NCBI RefSeq assembly: GCF_016887565.1
Contig: NZ_CP069396.1
Location: forward strand, 6,368,001 to 6,432,000
Length of the DNA stretch: 64,000 nt
Direction of reading: 5' to 3'
Source: Archangium violaceum
GTDB lineage: Bacteria; Myxococcota; Myxococcia; Myxococcales; Myxococcaceae
The position numbers and the translations under genes are program-made. Numbering within the stretch: position 1 is the stretch's first letter; each line of letters begins with the position of its first letter. Positions 39,033 through 47,630 of this stretch are shown here, piece after piece. A model generated the notes under the pieces. That model was given only the letters and a program-made list of their open reading frames with translations, had not been told where the DNA came from and did not search any database.

Positions 39033-40247
39033 ATGAAGGACATCTCTTCCTGCCTCGTGAGGATCGAGCCGAACGGGAACCGGAGCCTCGCCCACTGCCT
39101 GCAGGGAGTGCAGCACTTCGGTTACACCGTGGATGACATGAGCAAGGCCATCGAGTTCTACACGGAGGTGCTCGGAGGCAAGCTGGCCCTGAAGGGTGAT
39201 GGGTTCACCGGCGAGGTCCTGCACAACACGCTCTTCCAGAAGGAGGACATCGAGGCGATTGAGCGGGGCGTCGATCCGAAGACGCTGCTCGTGCCGAACA
39301 TCCGGGATGGCACCCAGGAGTCGCTGGATGTGAGGTTCGTCTCGTTTGGCAATACCTGTGTCGAGCTCATCCACTTTCGCGATGCGAAGCTGGATTCCAG
39401 CGCGCCGAACTGGGGCCCCAGGATGCCCTCCAGCGTCGCCTCGACGAACGCGGCGCACCTGTCCTTCCATGTGAGGGACGACGTGGACCTCAACCTCTTC
39501 GCGAAGGCCCTGGAGGAGGAGTGCCAGCGGCGCGGCCTCACCAACGTCGTGTGCAATCGCGTCATCCACGTCAATTCGGAGGCCGAGCGGAGGGCGGTGG
39601 CCCTCAAGTACAACGCCAACAAGTTCTGGAACGATCCGGACTACTTCGTGGAGGGGTACTCCGACTCCGAGTTCGGAGACTTCTTCGGTTGGTCGTTGTT
39701 CTACTGCAAGGGGCCCAACGGCGAGCAGCTCGAGTTCAACCAGGTGACACGCAAGGCCCGCACGGAGTTCATCCGGGCCCAGGGCGAGTACAACGCGCTC
39801 GCCGGGACGAGCTACGTCTGGCCCTCGGGGGTCGGCGGCCCCCCCGGGCCGCTCGAGGCGCAGGGTGTGCAGACGAAGCCGGGGCGGCTGACGGCGCTCG
39901 TGCAGGAGATGTTCGACGTCGGCGCGGCGATGGACGTGGAGAAGTACGTCAGCTTCTACACCGAGGACGCGCTGTACCAGTTCGGCAATTCGCCTCCCGT
40001 CTTTGGCCCGCGCGGCATCAAGCAGTCCTCGGCCGCCCTCATGGACACGGTCTCGCGCGTCGAGCACCGCATCAAGCGCGTCTGGGAGGCGAATGACTCG
40101 GTGGTCTGCGACATGGACGTCATCTACACCCGCCGGGACGGCAAGGTGGTGACGCTGCCCTGCTGCGACATCCTCGGCTTCCGGGGCGACAAGATCTGCG
40201 AGGCGCGGATCTTCATGGACATCGCACCGGTGTTCGCCAGCAGGTAG
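39033..40247 (+). CDS. Glyoxalase (VOC)-SnoaL fusion protein
   Basis: 404 residues. Residues 1-250 form a two-module vicinal-oxygen-chelate (glyoxalase/dioxygenase) domain: VQHFGYTVDDMSKAIEFYTE gives His28, CVELIHF Glu111, AAHLSFHV His142, GEQLEFNQV Glu234, a plausible His/Glu metal set. After a Gly/Pro linker (about 265-282) a SnoaL-like domain follows to the end, with Pro-Cys-Cys-Asp at 376-379, and it is a close paralogue of the protein encoded at 38137. GGAGGAG precedes ATG 39033. VOC enzymes act on chelating small molecules (glyoxalase, epimerase, ring-cleavage), SnoaL-like domains on cyclisation or hydration; a two-step conversion of one substrate is inferred. Confidence 0.85.
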   Translation: MKDISSCLVRIEPNGNRSLAHCLQGVQHFGYTVDDMSKAIEFYTEVLGGKLALKGDGFTGEVLHNTLFQKEDIEAIERGVDPKTLLVPNIRDGTQESLDVRFVSFGNTCVELIHFRDAKLDSSAPNWGPRMPSSVASTNAAHLSFHVRDDVDLNLFAKALEEECQRRGLTNVVCNRVIHVNSEAERRAVALKYNANKFWNDPDYFVEGYSDSEFGDFFGWSLFYCKGPNGEQLEFNQVTRKARTEFIRAQGEYNALAGTSYVWPSGVGGPPGPLEAQGVQTKPGRLTALVQEMFDVGAAMDVEKYVSFYTEDALYQFGNSPPVFGPRGIKQSSAALMDTVSRVEHRIKRVWEANDSVVCDMDVIYTRRDGKVVTLPCCDILGFRGDKICEARIFMDIAPVFASR

Positions 40248-40338
40248 TGTCATCAAGGCGATGGAGTACGGCACCGGGGCCCCCTTGCCGGAGAACGCGG
40301 ACGGTGCATCGCGCCTCGCGCGTGCAAATGTTCCCGGC

Positions 40339-41346
40339 ATGAACGTGACTCCCCCGTCTCCTCGAACCGCCGTCATCCTGATCCATGGGGAAGAAGCGGG
40401 TCCGGGGCAGCTCGGACCCGCGTTGCGGCGCTCCGGCTTCTCCCTGGACATCCGCTCGCGAGCCCCTCAGCCCGAGGACACGGAGGCGGATCTGGTCGTG
40501 GTGATGGGGAAGTCCCTGGGCCTCCAGGAGGAGGAGCCCCCGCCGCTCCTGGAAGAGGAGCGGCGGTTGCTGGCTCGCCGGTTGGAAGCGGGCCGGCCGA
40601 GCCTGGGCATCGGCCTGGGCGCGGGGCTGCTCGCCGCCGCGGCCGGTGCTCGCGTCCGCACGGGTGAGAAGGGCCCGGTGCTGGGAGTGCACCCGGTGTC
40701 GCTGACGGCTGAAGGGCTGGCGGATCCGCTGTTCGCAGGCTTCGAGGAGTTCTTCGACGTCCTGCACTGGCAGGGGGACACCATCGAGCCGATCCCCGGA
40801 GCGCAGGAGCTGGTTTCCACCGCCCGCTATCCGCACCAGATCTTCCGCGTGGGCAATTCCTACGGGGTGCGGTTCCACCCCGAGGTGGATGGGGGGATGT
40901 TCGAGCGTTGGGTCCGCGACTCCGGGGAGGACGTGGCCCGTGTGGGACTCACCACCGAGGAGCTGCTGAAGCGCGAGGGGCCTCGGGTGGTGCGCGTGCA
41001 GCAGCACGCGATGCTGATGATGGAGCGGCTGGCCACCTTCTTCGCAAGGCAGGTGGGGGCGGGAGGAGGGGAGCGCTACCTCTTCACCGTGGAGGCCATC
41101 CAACGGCTGGCGGGGCGGGGGGTGCTGCTCTCGCCCGGCATCCCGCGGCGCGCGCCCATCGTACGCGTGGGGCAGACGCTCTCGCTCAAGAGGCCCGACG
41201 GCTCGCGCGTGGAGGGCACCGTGCGCGGCATGGCCAGCTTCGGGGATACCGGATCGGCCATCCCCTTGCTGGTGCTGCTGGACTCGCCGGACGCCGAGGT
41301 GCCGCCGGGCTCGGAGGCCCTCACCTCCGAGCCGCTGACGGTGTAG
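40339..41346 (+). CDS. Class I glutamine amidotransferase-like protein, nucleophile lost, fused to a small barrel
   Basis: 335 residues. Residues 8-225 have the class I GATase fold, but the nucleophile elbow, normally G-x-C-x-G, reads GIGLGAG at 90-96, so Cys is replaced by Gly92. His180 and Glu182 of the triad remain in VRFHPEV. Residues about 255-335 form a separate small domain (PIVRVGQTLSLKRPDGSRVE, VRGMASFGDTGSAIPLLVLL) resembling the beta-barrel domain 2 of translation factors. It should not hydrolyse glutamine and may be a binding or scaffold protein. Start could also be ATG 40261, only 13 bases after the fusion gene stop; the fold starts after 40339. Same strand as the SnoaL-like cluster. 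Confidence 0.8.
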   Translation: MNVTPPSPRTAVILIHGEEAGPGQLGPALRRSGFSLDIRSRAPQPEDTEADLVVVMGKSLGLQEEEPPPLLEEERRLLARRLEAGRPSLGIGLGAGLLAAAAGARVRTGEKGPVLGVHPVSLTAEGLADPLFAGFEEFFDVLHWQGDTIEPIPGAQELVSTARYPHQIFRVGNSYGVRFHPEVDGGMFERWVRDSGEDVARVGLTTEELLKREGPRVVRVQQHAMLMMERLATFFARQVGAGGGERYLFTVEAIQRLAGRGVLLSPGIPRRAPIVRVGQTLSLKRPDGSRVEGTVRGMASFGDTGSAIPLLVLLDSPDAEVPPGSEALTSEPLTV

Positions 41347-41375
41347 CCCCCCGCATTCGTCTCGCGCCGAGGGCG

Positions 41376-42749
41376 CTACCCGGTCGCTCGGGTGCTCCCC
41401 GTGGCGTCCGTCTTCCGGCGGCCTTCGAGAATCTTCAGGAACGAGCGGCTGCGCAGCTCCTCCAGCGTCAGCCCGGCCGCTCGCGCCTCCTCCTCGGTGA
41501 GGGCCCCGCAGGCGAGGCCTCGCAGGAAGTAGTTGAGCAGGCCCTGGCCCGTGGCCGCGTCGTCGAACACGTCTCCCAGCAGCGTCGCCTGGGCCGCCTT
41601 GTCGATGAAGGCCTTCAGCCGGCGCGAGGCCGCGTCCAGTCCCTCCAGGAAGAACGCGTACACCGTCGCGTAGCGCACCGGGAGCTGGGCCGGGTGCAAG
41701 TCCCACCCCTGGTAGAAGGCCCGCTCCAGCGAGTGGCGCGTATGCCCGTGCATCAGCCGCCACGCGCGGTGCACCACCTCGCGGTTCTCCTTCTTCTGGG
41801 CCGCCGTCAGCGGGCGCGCGCCCGGCTTGTGCGGGCCCACCGGCATCACGTTCGTCGCGCCGTCCGAGAGCGCCACGCCCGTGCCCGCCAGGGACACCTG
41901 CATCATCTCCCGCGCGAAGTCGGCCGACGGGTGCGTCATGCTCTGGTACGCGGCGGTGATGTTGAAGGAGGCCGTGTAGTCGTACACCCCGAGGTGCGCT
42001 CCGACGCAGCGTCCCTCCGCCGCCGCCACGAGCGCGGGCAGCGCAAGCCGTCCCTCCCGATCGAAGAGGGACTGTGGTGTCTCCACCATCAGCTCCAGCT
42101 TCAGCGCGCCGGACTTCAGGCCCCGGTCCTTCTCGAGCAGCTCCAGCATGCGCACCAGCGCCGTCACCTGCTCGGGGACGGTGATCTTCGGCAGCGTGAC
42201 GACGAAGTCGTCCGGCAGCCTGCCGCCCGTGCGCTCCAGCAGCGTGCCGACGAAGAGCTCCAGCGTGCGCGCGCTCCGGTCGAACAGCTCCTCGGACAGG
42301 GACTTGATGCGGATGCCGATGAAGGGCGGCAGCGAGCCCTGTGCCATGCCCCGGGCCACCTCCTCGGCGGTGGAGACCGCGTGGCCGTCCTCCTCCGTGG
42401 CCGGCCGGTGCCCGTAGCCGTCCTCGAAGTCGATGCGGAAGTCCTCCACCGGCTCGCGCTCGAGCTTGGCGAGGACGCGTCCGTGGACGCGCCGGGCGAT
42501 GTCCGCGTCCAGCTCCAGGCACCCGGCGAGCGCCCGGGCATTGGGCGCGTACTCGTGCAGCGCGGCCAGGGCCATCTGTCCCATCTTCCGGGCCGTCTCC
42601 GCCTTGAAGAGCTGGGCGCCGCCGTACACCGTGTGCACGGGCTGGCGGCGGGCGGACTCACCCGGAAAGGTCCGGGCGTACTCCTGGTTGGCCTTCTTCA
42701 ACGCCGCGCGCGCGGCGGCGAGGCGCTTGGGCGTCAGGGTCGTCTTCAT
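41376..42749 (-). CDS. CitE/HpcH-like aldolase-lyase family protein of the urate operon
   Basis: 457 residues, related to the HpcH/HpaI aldolase and citrate-lyase beta-subunit superfamily (DUF6986-like; relatives are sometimes misnamed phosphoenolpyruvate kinase). Visible features are the DFEDGYG motif near residue 108 with paired acidic residues as metal ligands, FIGIRIKSLSEELFDR, LPKITVPEQV, LKLELMVETPQSLF (Glu metal ligand) and GAHLGVYDYTASF. Last gene of the six-gene operon, 16 bases after uraH. Since allantoicase action leads on to glyoxylate and urea, a lyase of this superfamily may condense glyoxylate with an acyl-CoA or process ureidoglycolate. That role is inferred from context. Confidence 0.78.
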   Translation of the reverse strand: MKTTLTPKRLAAARAALKKANQEYARTFPGESARRQPVHTVYGGAQLFKAETARKMGQMALAALHEYAPNARALAGCLELDADIARRVHGRVLAKLEREPVEDFRIDFEDGYGHRPATEEDGHAVSTAEEVARGMAQGSLPPFIGIRIKSLSEELFDRSARTLELFVGTLLERTGGRLPDDFVVTLPKITVPEQVTALVRMLELLEKDRGLKSGALKLELMVETPQSLFDREGRLALPALVAAAEGRCVGAHLGVYDYTASFNITAAYQSMTHPSADFAREMMQVSLAGTGVALSDGATNVMPVGPHKPGARPLTAAQKKENREVVHRAWRLMHGHTRHSLERAFYQGWDLHPAQLPVRYATVYAFFLEGLDAASRRLKAFIDKAAQATLLGDVFDDAATGQGLLNYFLRGLACGALTEEEARAAGLTLEELRSRSFLKILEGRRKTDATGSTRATG

Positions 42750-42765
42750 AGAGGGGGAGGGGGCG

Positions 42766-43107
42766 TCAGCTGCCGCGGTAGGTGGAGTAGCCGAAGGGGC
42801 TCAGCAGCAGGGGCACGTGGTAGTGCTCGTCCGCCGAGGCGAGCTCGAACACCACCGAGACATACGGGTAGAAGCCGCGGACGGCGTTCGCGCGGAAGTA
42901 CTCCGCCGTGTGGAACGTCATCCGGTAGGTGCCGGGCTCCAGCTTCGTGCCGGTGGGCAGGAAGTCGCGGACGCGGCCATCCGAGTTGGTCGTTCCGCGC
43001 GCCAGCTCCCTCCAGCCGTCACCGGCCTGCTGCTCCAGGGTGATGGGGACGCCGGCCGCCGGGCGGCCCCACTGCGTGTCGAGGACGTGGGTGGACAGGG
43101 TGCTCAT
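42766..43107 (-). CDS. uraH: 5-hydroxyisourate hydrolase (transthyretin-like)
   Basis: 113-residue homotetrameric enzyme that hydrolyses 5-hydroxyisourate to OHCU, the second step of urate breakdown. N-terminal LSTHVLDTQWGRPAAGVPI supplies the catalytic His7, the middle has RTDGR-like NSDGRVRDF, and the C-terminus ends in the diagnostic YRGS tetrapeptide. The ATG at 43107 overlaps the stop of uraD (ATGA), so the pair is coupled. Cytosolic. Length and motifs are standard; high confidence. Confidence 0.97.
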   Translation of the reverse strand: MSTLSTHVLDTQWGRPAAGVPITLEQQAGDGWRELARGTTNSDGRVRDFLPTGTKLEPGTYRMTFHTAEYFRANAVRGFYPYVSVVFELASADEHYHVPLLLSPFGYSTYRGS

Positions 43108-43616
43108 GGGGACGCGAGGAGCTTCTCCAACCGGATGCGGGTGATCTTCGCCTGCTCGTCCGCCGCGACCTTCAGCTCCTGGTCCGGCGCGTTGTTCATG
43201 CGCTCGCGCAGCAGGGCGAGCATCTCCGCGGCGCTCTTCCCCGTGGCGCACACGAGGAAGATGAAGCCGAAGCGCTCCTCGTACGCGCGGTTGCCCTCGG
43301 CGAGCGCCTGGATGACGTCCTCGCCAGCGCCCTCCATGCCGCGCTGCTCCTGCTCGGACCAGGCGCCGGTGGCCTTGAACTTCTCGCGCAGCTTGGAGAC
43401 GTCACCGATGCGCGGGTGGTGCAGCATGGCCTCGCGCCAGTCCTCCGGCCCCGTCTGGGACCAGAGCCAGGAGGCCTCCGCGAACAGGGCCTCCTGGTTC
43501 TGGAAGGGACGCGCACGGGCCATGGCCTCCGCCCAGCGCTGGGAGCCGCAGCAGCGCAGGAACTCCGCCTGGGCGTCCTCGAAGGACAGGCGGTTGAGCC
43601 AGTCGAGCCGGGTCAC
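43104..43616 (-). CDS. uraD: OHCU decarboxylase
   Basis: 170-residue all-helical enzyme that decarboxylates 2-oxo-4-hydroxy-4-carboxy-5-ureidoimidazoline to S-allantoin, the third step of urate breakdown. Visible features: FLRCCGSQRWAEAMARARPF at the N-terminus, the active-site HHPRIGDVSKLREKF with the catalytic His, and FGFIFLVCATGKSAAEML. The GTG start overlaps the allantoicase stop (GTGA) and its own stop overlaps the uraH start (ATGA). The frame is open upstream but the protein begins at this GTG (VTRLDWLNRLSFEDA). Confidence 0.95.
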   Translation of the reverse strand: MTRLDWLNRLSFEDAQAEFLRCCGSQRWAEAMARARPFQNQEALFAEASWLWSQTGPEDWREAMLHHPRIGDVSKLREKFKATGAWSEQEQRGMEGAGEDVIQALAEGNRAYEERFGFIFLVCATGKSAAEMLALLRERMNNAPDQELKVAADEQAKITRIRLEKLLASP

Positions 43617-44629
43617 GCGGCCCGTCCGTGAACCCGGAGCCGGCTGATGCCTCCGTCCGGGAAGATGTTGAGCCGCACGTGGGTGAAGGGCCCCGCGGCG
43701 CGCAGCTCTGTCTCGAAGAAGTGGCGGTGGTGCGCCTGCAGCTTCGTGCGCGGGAGGATCTCCTGCCACGTGATGTCCTTCGCGTTGGCGAAGTCGAGGA
43801 TGTCCTCCTTCAGGGAGCAGCCCTCCAGGGAGCACATGTCCGGGAAGTTGCCCTTGAAGTGGTTGGTGTCCACCTCCACGCGCTGCACGGTGCCGGGCGC
43901 GGCCAGCTTCACGACGATCCAATCGAAGCCCGGTACACGCTTGCGGCGCGTCTCCCAGCCCTCGCCCATGGTGGCGGCGCGGCCGGGGAGGATGAGGTTG
44001 TCCTTGGGTCCGAAGAAGGAGTCGTTGCAGGTGACGACGAGGCCGCCGTTCTCCGCCGCGGCCAGGTCCACCAGCTCCCCGGAGCGCAGCTTCGTCAGGT
44101 CCGGCGTCACCACCCCGTGCACGCGGAAGCGCGCCACGCCCCCGTCCGGGTAGATGTGGAGCCGCAGGTGTGTCCAGCGCCGATCGCTCGCGACGGGGAG
44201 GAAGTTCTGCGTCCCGCCGGCCAGCTTCGTCTTCGGGACGATCTCCGTCCACGCCGCGTCCACCAGGGACTCGCCCGAGGGCTGGCCCTGAATCTCCAGG
44301 CCGTCCACGGAGGCGTACTCGGGGAAGTTGCCGATGAAGTGGTTGGTATCCACGTTCACCCCGCGGATGACCCCCGGCAGGCCGAGCTGGATGATGCACC
44401 AGTCATGGCCCGGCACGCGCTTGCGGCGCGTCTCCCAGCCATCCATCCACTTGCCGAACTCCGTGTACTTGTCCGGGATGAAGACGCCACGTCCCGGTTT
44501 GAGCAGGTTCTCCTTGGGGGCGAAGAACTCGTCGTTGGCGTAGAGGGCGCGGCCACCCACCTTCTCGGCGGCCAGATCGATGAGCTCGGCGAAGGCGACG
44601 CGCACCTTGCCTTCCTCGGGTGTGTTCAT
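43613..44629 (-). CDS. alc: Allantoicase
   Basis: 338-residue enzyme converting allantoate to ureidoglycolate and urea. It shows the expected internal duplication: GWETRRKRVPGHDWCIIQLG and GWETRRKRVPGFDWIVVKLA head the two halves, each followed by a VDTNHF-GNFP segment, and each half starts with a ELIDLAAE / ELVDLAAAENGG motif. It begins 18 bases after allantoinase and overlaps uraD by four bases. Allantoicase rather than allantoate amidohydrolase implies release of urea and ureidoglycolate; no urease or ureidoglycolate lyase gene is in the window. Confidence 0.95.
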   Translation of the reverse strand: MNTPEEGKVRVAFAELIDLAAEKVGGRALYANDEFFAPKENLLKPGRGVFIPDKYTEFGKWMDGWETRRKRVPGHDWCIIQLGLPGVIRGVNVDTNHFIGNFPEYASVDGLEIQGQPSGESLVDAAWTEIVPKTKLAGGTQNFLPVASDRRWTHLRLHIYPDGGVARFRVHGVVTPDLTKLRSGELVDLAAAENGGLVVTCNDSFFGPKDNLILPGRAATMGEGWETRRKRVPGFDWIVVKLAAPGTVQRVEVDTNHFKGNFPDMCSLEGCSLKEDILDFANAKDITWQEILPRTKLQAHHRHFFETELRAAGPFTHVRLNIFPDGGISRLRVHGRAA

Positions 44630-44647
44630 GTTGGGGTCTCCTCGCGG

Positions 44648-46012
44648 TTACCTTATTCCACTGGCCGCCGCTCCAGGGCGGCGAATCCACCGGCCCGCCG
44701 GGCGGGGCGCGGGCTCGTTCCGGTCGTGAACCTTCTCTCCCCGGACCCAGGTCTGCTCCACCACGCCTACCAGCGGGCGGCCCGTGTACGGGGTGACTTT
44801 GTGGCGGTGCAGCACGCTCGACGCCTCGGGCGTGAAGGTGGCCTCCGGGTCGAAGACGATGAGGTCCGCGTCCGCCCCGGGCGTCAGCGAGCCCTTCATG
44901 CCCGTCAGGCCGACGAGCCGGGCCGGGTTCTGGCACATCCACCGCACCAGGGACTCCAGCCCGTGGCCGCGCGCGCGCATCCCCGTCCACACGGCCGGCA
45001 GGCTGAACTGGAGCGAGGCGATGCCGCCCCACGCCGCGCCGAAGTCTCCGCGGTCCAGGTGCTTGAGGGCGGGGGTACACGGCGAGTGGTCCGACACCAC
45101 CATGTCGATGTCACCGCGCGCCAGCCCCGCCCAGAGCGCCTCGCGGTTCTCCGCCTCGCGGATGGGCGGCGCGCACTTGAAGTGCGTGGCGCCATCCGGG
45201 ATGTGCTCCGCGTCGAAGGTGAGGTAGTGGGGGCACGTCTCCACGGTGAAGGGCAGGCCCTCGCGCTTGGCGGCGGCGATGTCCGGCAGCGCGTCCGAGG
45301 ACGACAGGTGGACGATGTGCACCTGTCCGCGGTGTTTGCGGCACAGCTCCACCATCATCCGGATGGCGTCGTCCTCCCAGCGGCGGGGGCGCGACTCCAG
45401 GTAGCTGCGGTAGGTGCGCGTGTCTCCCTGGGGAGGCGTCTCGTGGGGCGTCAGCTCCGCGTGGACGATGAGGGGCACGCCGCGCCGCGCCAGGATGGGC
45501 ATGGCGCGCTCCAGGTCCTCCCGGGTGACGTGGGGGAACTCGTCCACCCCCGAGTGGATGAGGAAGCACTTGAAGCCGGTGACGCCCGCGTCGACCATGG
45601 CCTCCAGCTCGCCCGCGTTGCCGGGGATGACGCCGCCCCAGAAGCCGTAGTCGATGGCGCAGTGGCTCTCGGCCGAGGCGGCCTTCTGCCGCAGTGCGTC
45701 CAAGGTGGTGGTGGCGGGGATGGAGTTGAGCGGCATGTCCACCACGGTGGTGATGCCGCCCGCGGCCGCCGCGCGCGTGGCCGTCTCGAAGCCTTCCCAC
45801 TCGGTGCGGCCGGGCTCGTTGATGTGCGCGTGGCAGTCCACCACGCCCGGCATCACCACCTTGTCGCCCACGTCCATCACCGGCAGGCCCGAGGGGACGT
45901 CCGCCGGCGACACCACCGCGGCCACCTTGCCCTCCCGGATCACCACCGCGGCCTCGCGCACGCCGCCCCCGGTGACGACCCGCCTGCTGCGCAGTACCTG
46001 GTTTCCGCTCAC
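44648..46012 (-). CDS. allB: Allantoinase
   Basis: 454-residue zinc amidohydrolase opening the allantoin ring to allantoate. The metal site DCHAHINEPG places His61 and His63; the carboxylated Lys is Lys148 in TGFKCFLIHSG; later HVVHLSS-type motif VHIVHLSSSDALP and DHSPCTP complete the site. GTG start at 46012 overlaps the stop of the flavoprotein gene (GTGA). Cytosolic tetramer in known relatives. All signature residues present. Confidence 0.96.
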   Translation of the reverse strand: MSGNQVLRSRRVVTGGGVREAAVVIREGKVAAVVSPADVPSGLPVMDVGDKVVMPGVVDCHAHINEPGRTEWEGFETATRAAAAGGITTVVDMPLNSIPATTTLDALRQKAASAESHCAIDYGFWGGVIPGNAGELEAMVDAGVTGFKCFLIHSGVDEFPHVTREDLERAMPILARRGVPLIVHAELTPHETPPQGDTRTYRSYLESRPRRWEDDAIRMMVELCRKHRGQVHIVHLSSSDALPDIAAAKREGLPFTVETCPHYLTFDAEHIPDGATHFKCAPPIREAENREALWAGLARGDIDMVVSDHSPCTPALKHLDRGDFGAAWGGIASLQFSLPAVWTGMRARGHGLESLVRWMCQNPARLVGLTGMKGSLTPGADADLIVFDPEATFTPEASSVLHRHKVTPYTGRPLVGVVEQTWVRGEKVHDRNEPAPRPAGRWIRRPGAAASGIR

Positions 46013-47451
46013 GGCTCGAACTCCTTCACGTCGTACTCCATCAGGGAGGAGAAGAACGCGTCCTTGTCCTCACAATACAGCTGCCGGGTGATGCCCGAGA
46101 CCAGCTTGGGCAGGCTGTATTTCATGCCGGAGATGCTCGCTCCACCGAAGCCCAGCGAGAGCAGGCATCCAAAGGTGTAGTTGAAGACGGAGCCGAGGTA
46201 GGGCGCGCGGCCGGGTACCTTCTCCTGGAACTCGAAGCTCGGGCCCAGGTAGGGGTGGCGCGCCAGGTCCGAGTTGGACTCGGCGGGCGGCGGCGTATAC
46301 CGGTCCTTCCACAGGGCGATGTCCGCGACGAGGTGGGCCAGCTCCGGACGCAGCGACAGGTCCGTCACGGTGCCGCTGCCGACGATGAGCTTGTCGAAAG
46401 TGAACGTGCCGTGCGGCGTGGTGACGCGGGCGGTGCCCTCCACCGCCTGGACATCCAGCCACGGGCTCTCCGCGTGGAGATGGAAGTGGGGGAAGGCGCG
46501 GGCGCGGTGATAGGTGTCGTGCGGCGGCAGTTGCCCCATCTCCAGGATGCGGCGGATGAAGCGCCAGCGATCCGCGTCCGGCAGGTCTCCGTGGTGCTTG
46601 AGGAAGCCGACGAACTCGGCCCAGCGGTAGGCGTTCACCGTGGGCAGGCTCTTGCGGCGGTAGAAGAGATGCACCTCGGCGGCGCCTTGCTCCAGGGCCA
46701 CGGAGGCGTTGTCGAAGGCCGAGGCGCCCGCTCCCAGCACGCCGATGCGCTTGCCGCGCAGGGCCTCGAAGTCGATGTCATCGCGGGTATGGGCCCAGAG
46801 CTCGCGGGGCAGGCGGGCCACCAGCGAGGGCGTCTCCCAGCGGCCCGAGCCGTCGATGCCCGTGGCGAGCACCACCTTGCGCGCCAGGAGTGTCTCCCCG
46901 GGGCCGTTGCCGTCGGTGGGCTGGACGGGGATGGCGAAGCAGGAGTCCTCGGCGCGCCAGGAGATGGCGCCCGCGCGGGCATGGCTGCGCACGGGAATGC
47001 CGAGGAACTGGCGGTACCAGTTGAGGTAGTCCGCCCAGAGCTCCTTGGGGATGAGCCCCAGGGACTGCCAGGCCTCCTCGCCATACTGGGCCTCGTACCA
47101 GCTCTGGAAGCTGAGGTTGGGGATGTTGTGGTCCGGCCCGGTGAGGTGCTTGGGCGTGCGCAGCGTGCGCATGCGCGCGAACGTCTTCCAGGGGCCCGCG
47201 AGCCCCGGCGGGCTGTCATCCACGACGAGGAGCCGGGTCACCTTCTCGCGCATCAGCCCGAAGGCCGCGGCGAGCCCGCTCTGCCCCCCGCCGATGATGA
47301 GCACGTCCAGGATGGGCTGGCCATCGCGCGTGTGACGGGGCAGGACCCAGGGGCGCTTCGGGTACTCGAGCCGTTCCAGGTCTCTGCGGAGCGAGGCTTC
47401 GAGCATGGCGAGACCGGGCCCGTGTTTCGCGGCGAGGGACGGGATGTGCAT
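46009..47451 (-). CDS. FAD/NAD(P)-dependent monooxygenase-like protein, probable urate hydroxylase
   Basis: 480-residue flavoprotein with two Rossmann motifs: IIGGGQSGLA for FAD (residues 52-61) and IGVLGAGASAFDNA for NADPH (about 235-248), the arrangement of class B flavin monooxygenases. It is the first gene of a six-gene urate operon that lacks both the cofactor-free uricase and a PuuD-type oxidase. A flavin urate hydroxylase unrelated to HpxO, called HpyO, is known in Xanthomonas; this protein is likely to have that role, though I cannot confirm homology from sequence alone. ATG 47451; an inner ATG at 47406 is possible. Confidence 0.8.
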   Translation of the reverse strand: MHIPSLAAKHGPGLAMLEASLRRDLERLEYPKRPWVLPRHTRDGQPILDVLIIGGGQSGLAAAFGLMREKVTRLLVVDDSPPGLAGPWKTFARMRTLRTPKHLTGPDHNIPNLSFQSWYEAQYGEEAWQSLGLIPKELWADYLNWYRQFLGIPVRSHARAGAISWRAEDSCFAIPVQPTDGNGPGETLLARKVVLATGIDGSGRWETPSLVARLPRELWAHTRDDIDFEALRGKRIGVLGAGASAFDNASVALEQGAAEVHLFYRRKSLPTVNAYRWAEFVGFLKHHGDLPDADRWRFIRRILEMGQLPPHDTYHRARAFPHFHLHAESPWLDVQAVEGTARVTTPHGTFTFDKLIVGSGTVTDLSLRPELAHLVADIALWKDRYTPPPAESNSDLARHPYLGPSFEFQEKVPGRAPYLGSVFNYTFGCLLSLGFGGASISGMKYSLPKLVSGITRQLYCEDKDAFFSSLMEYDVKEFEP

Positions 47452-47630
47452 GGACCCTAGTCAAATCACGCTCCGGCCCCTCTCCGCCACGACGCCCGAC
47501 TCCACACGTTGTTGGTTCACCGTACGGGGCGGAACGCGGGAGGGGAGGGGGCCAGGCCTTCCAGCTTGTCCTCCTGGGGCTCTTCCGGCAGGTTGTCGAC
47601 CGAACAAGCCCGGCCGAGAGGAGGAGCGCG

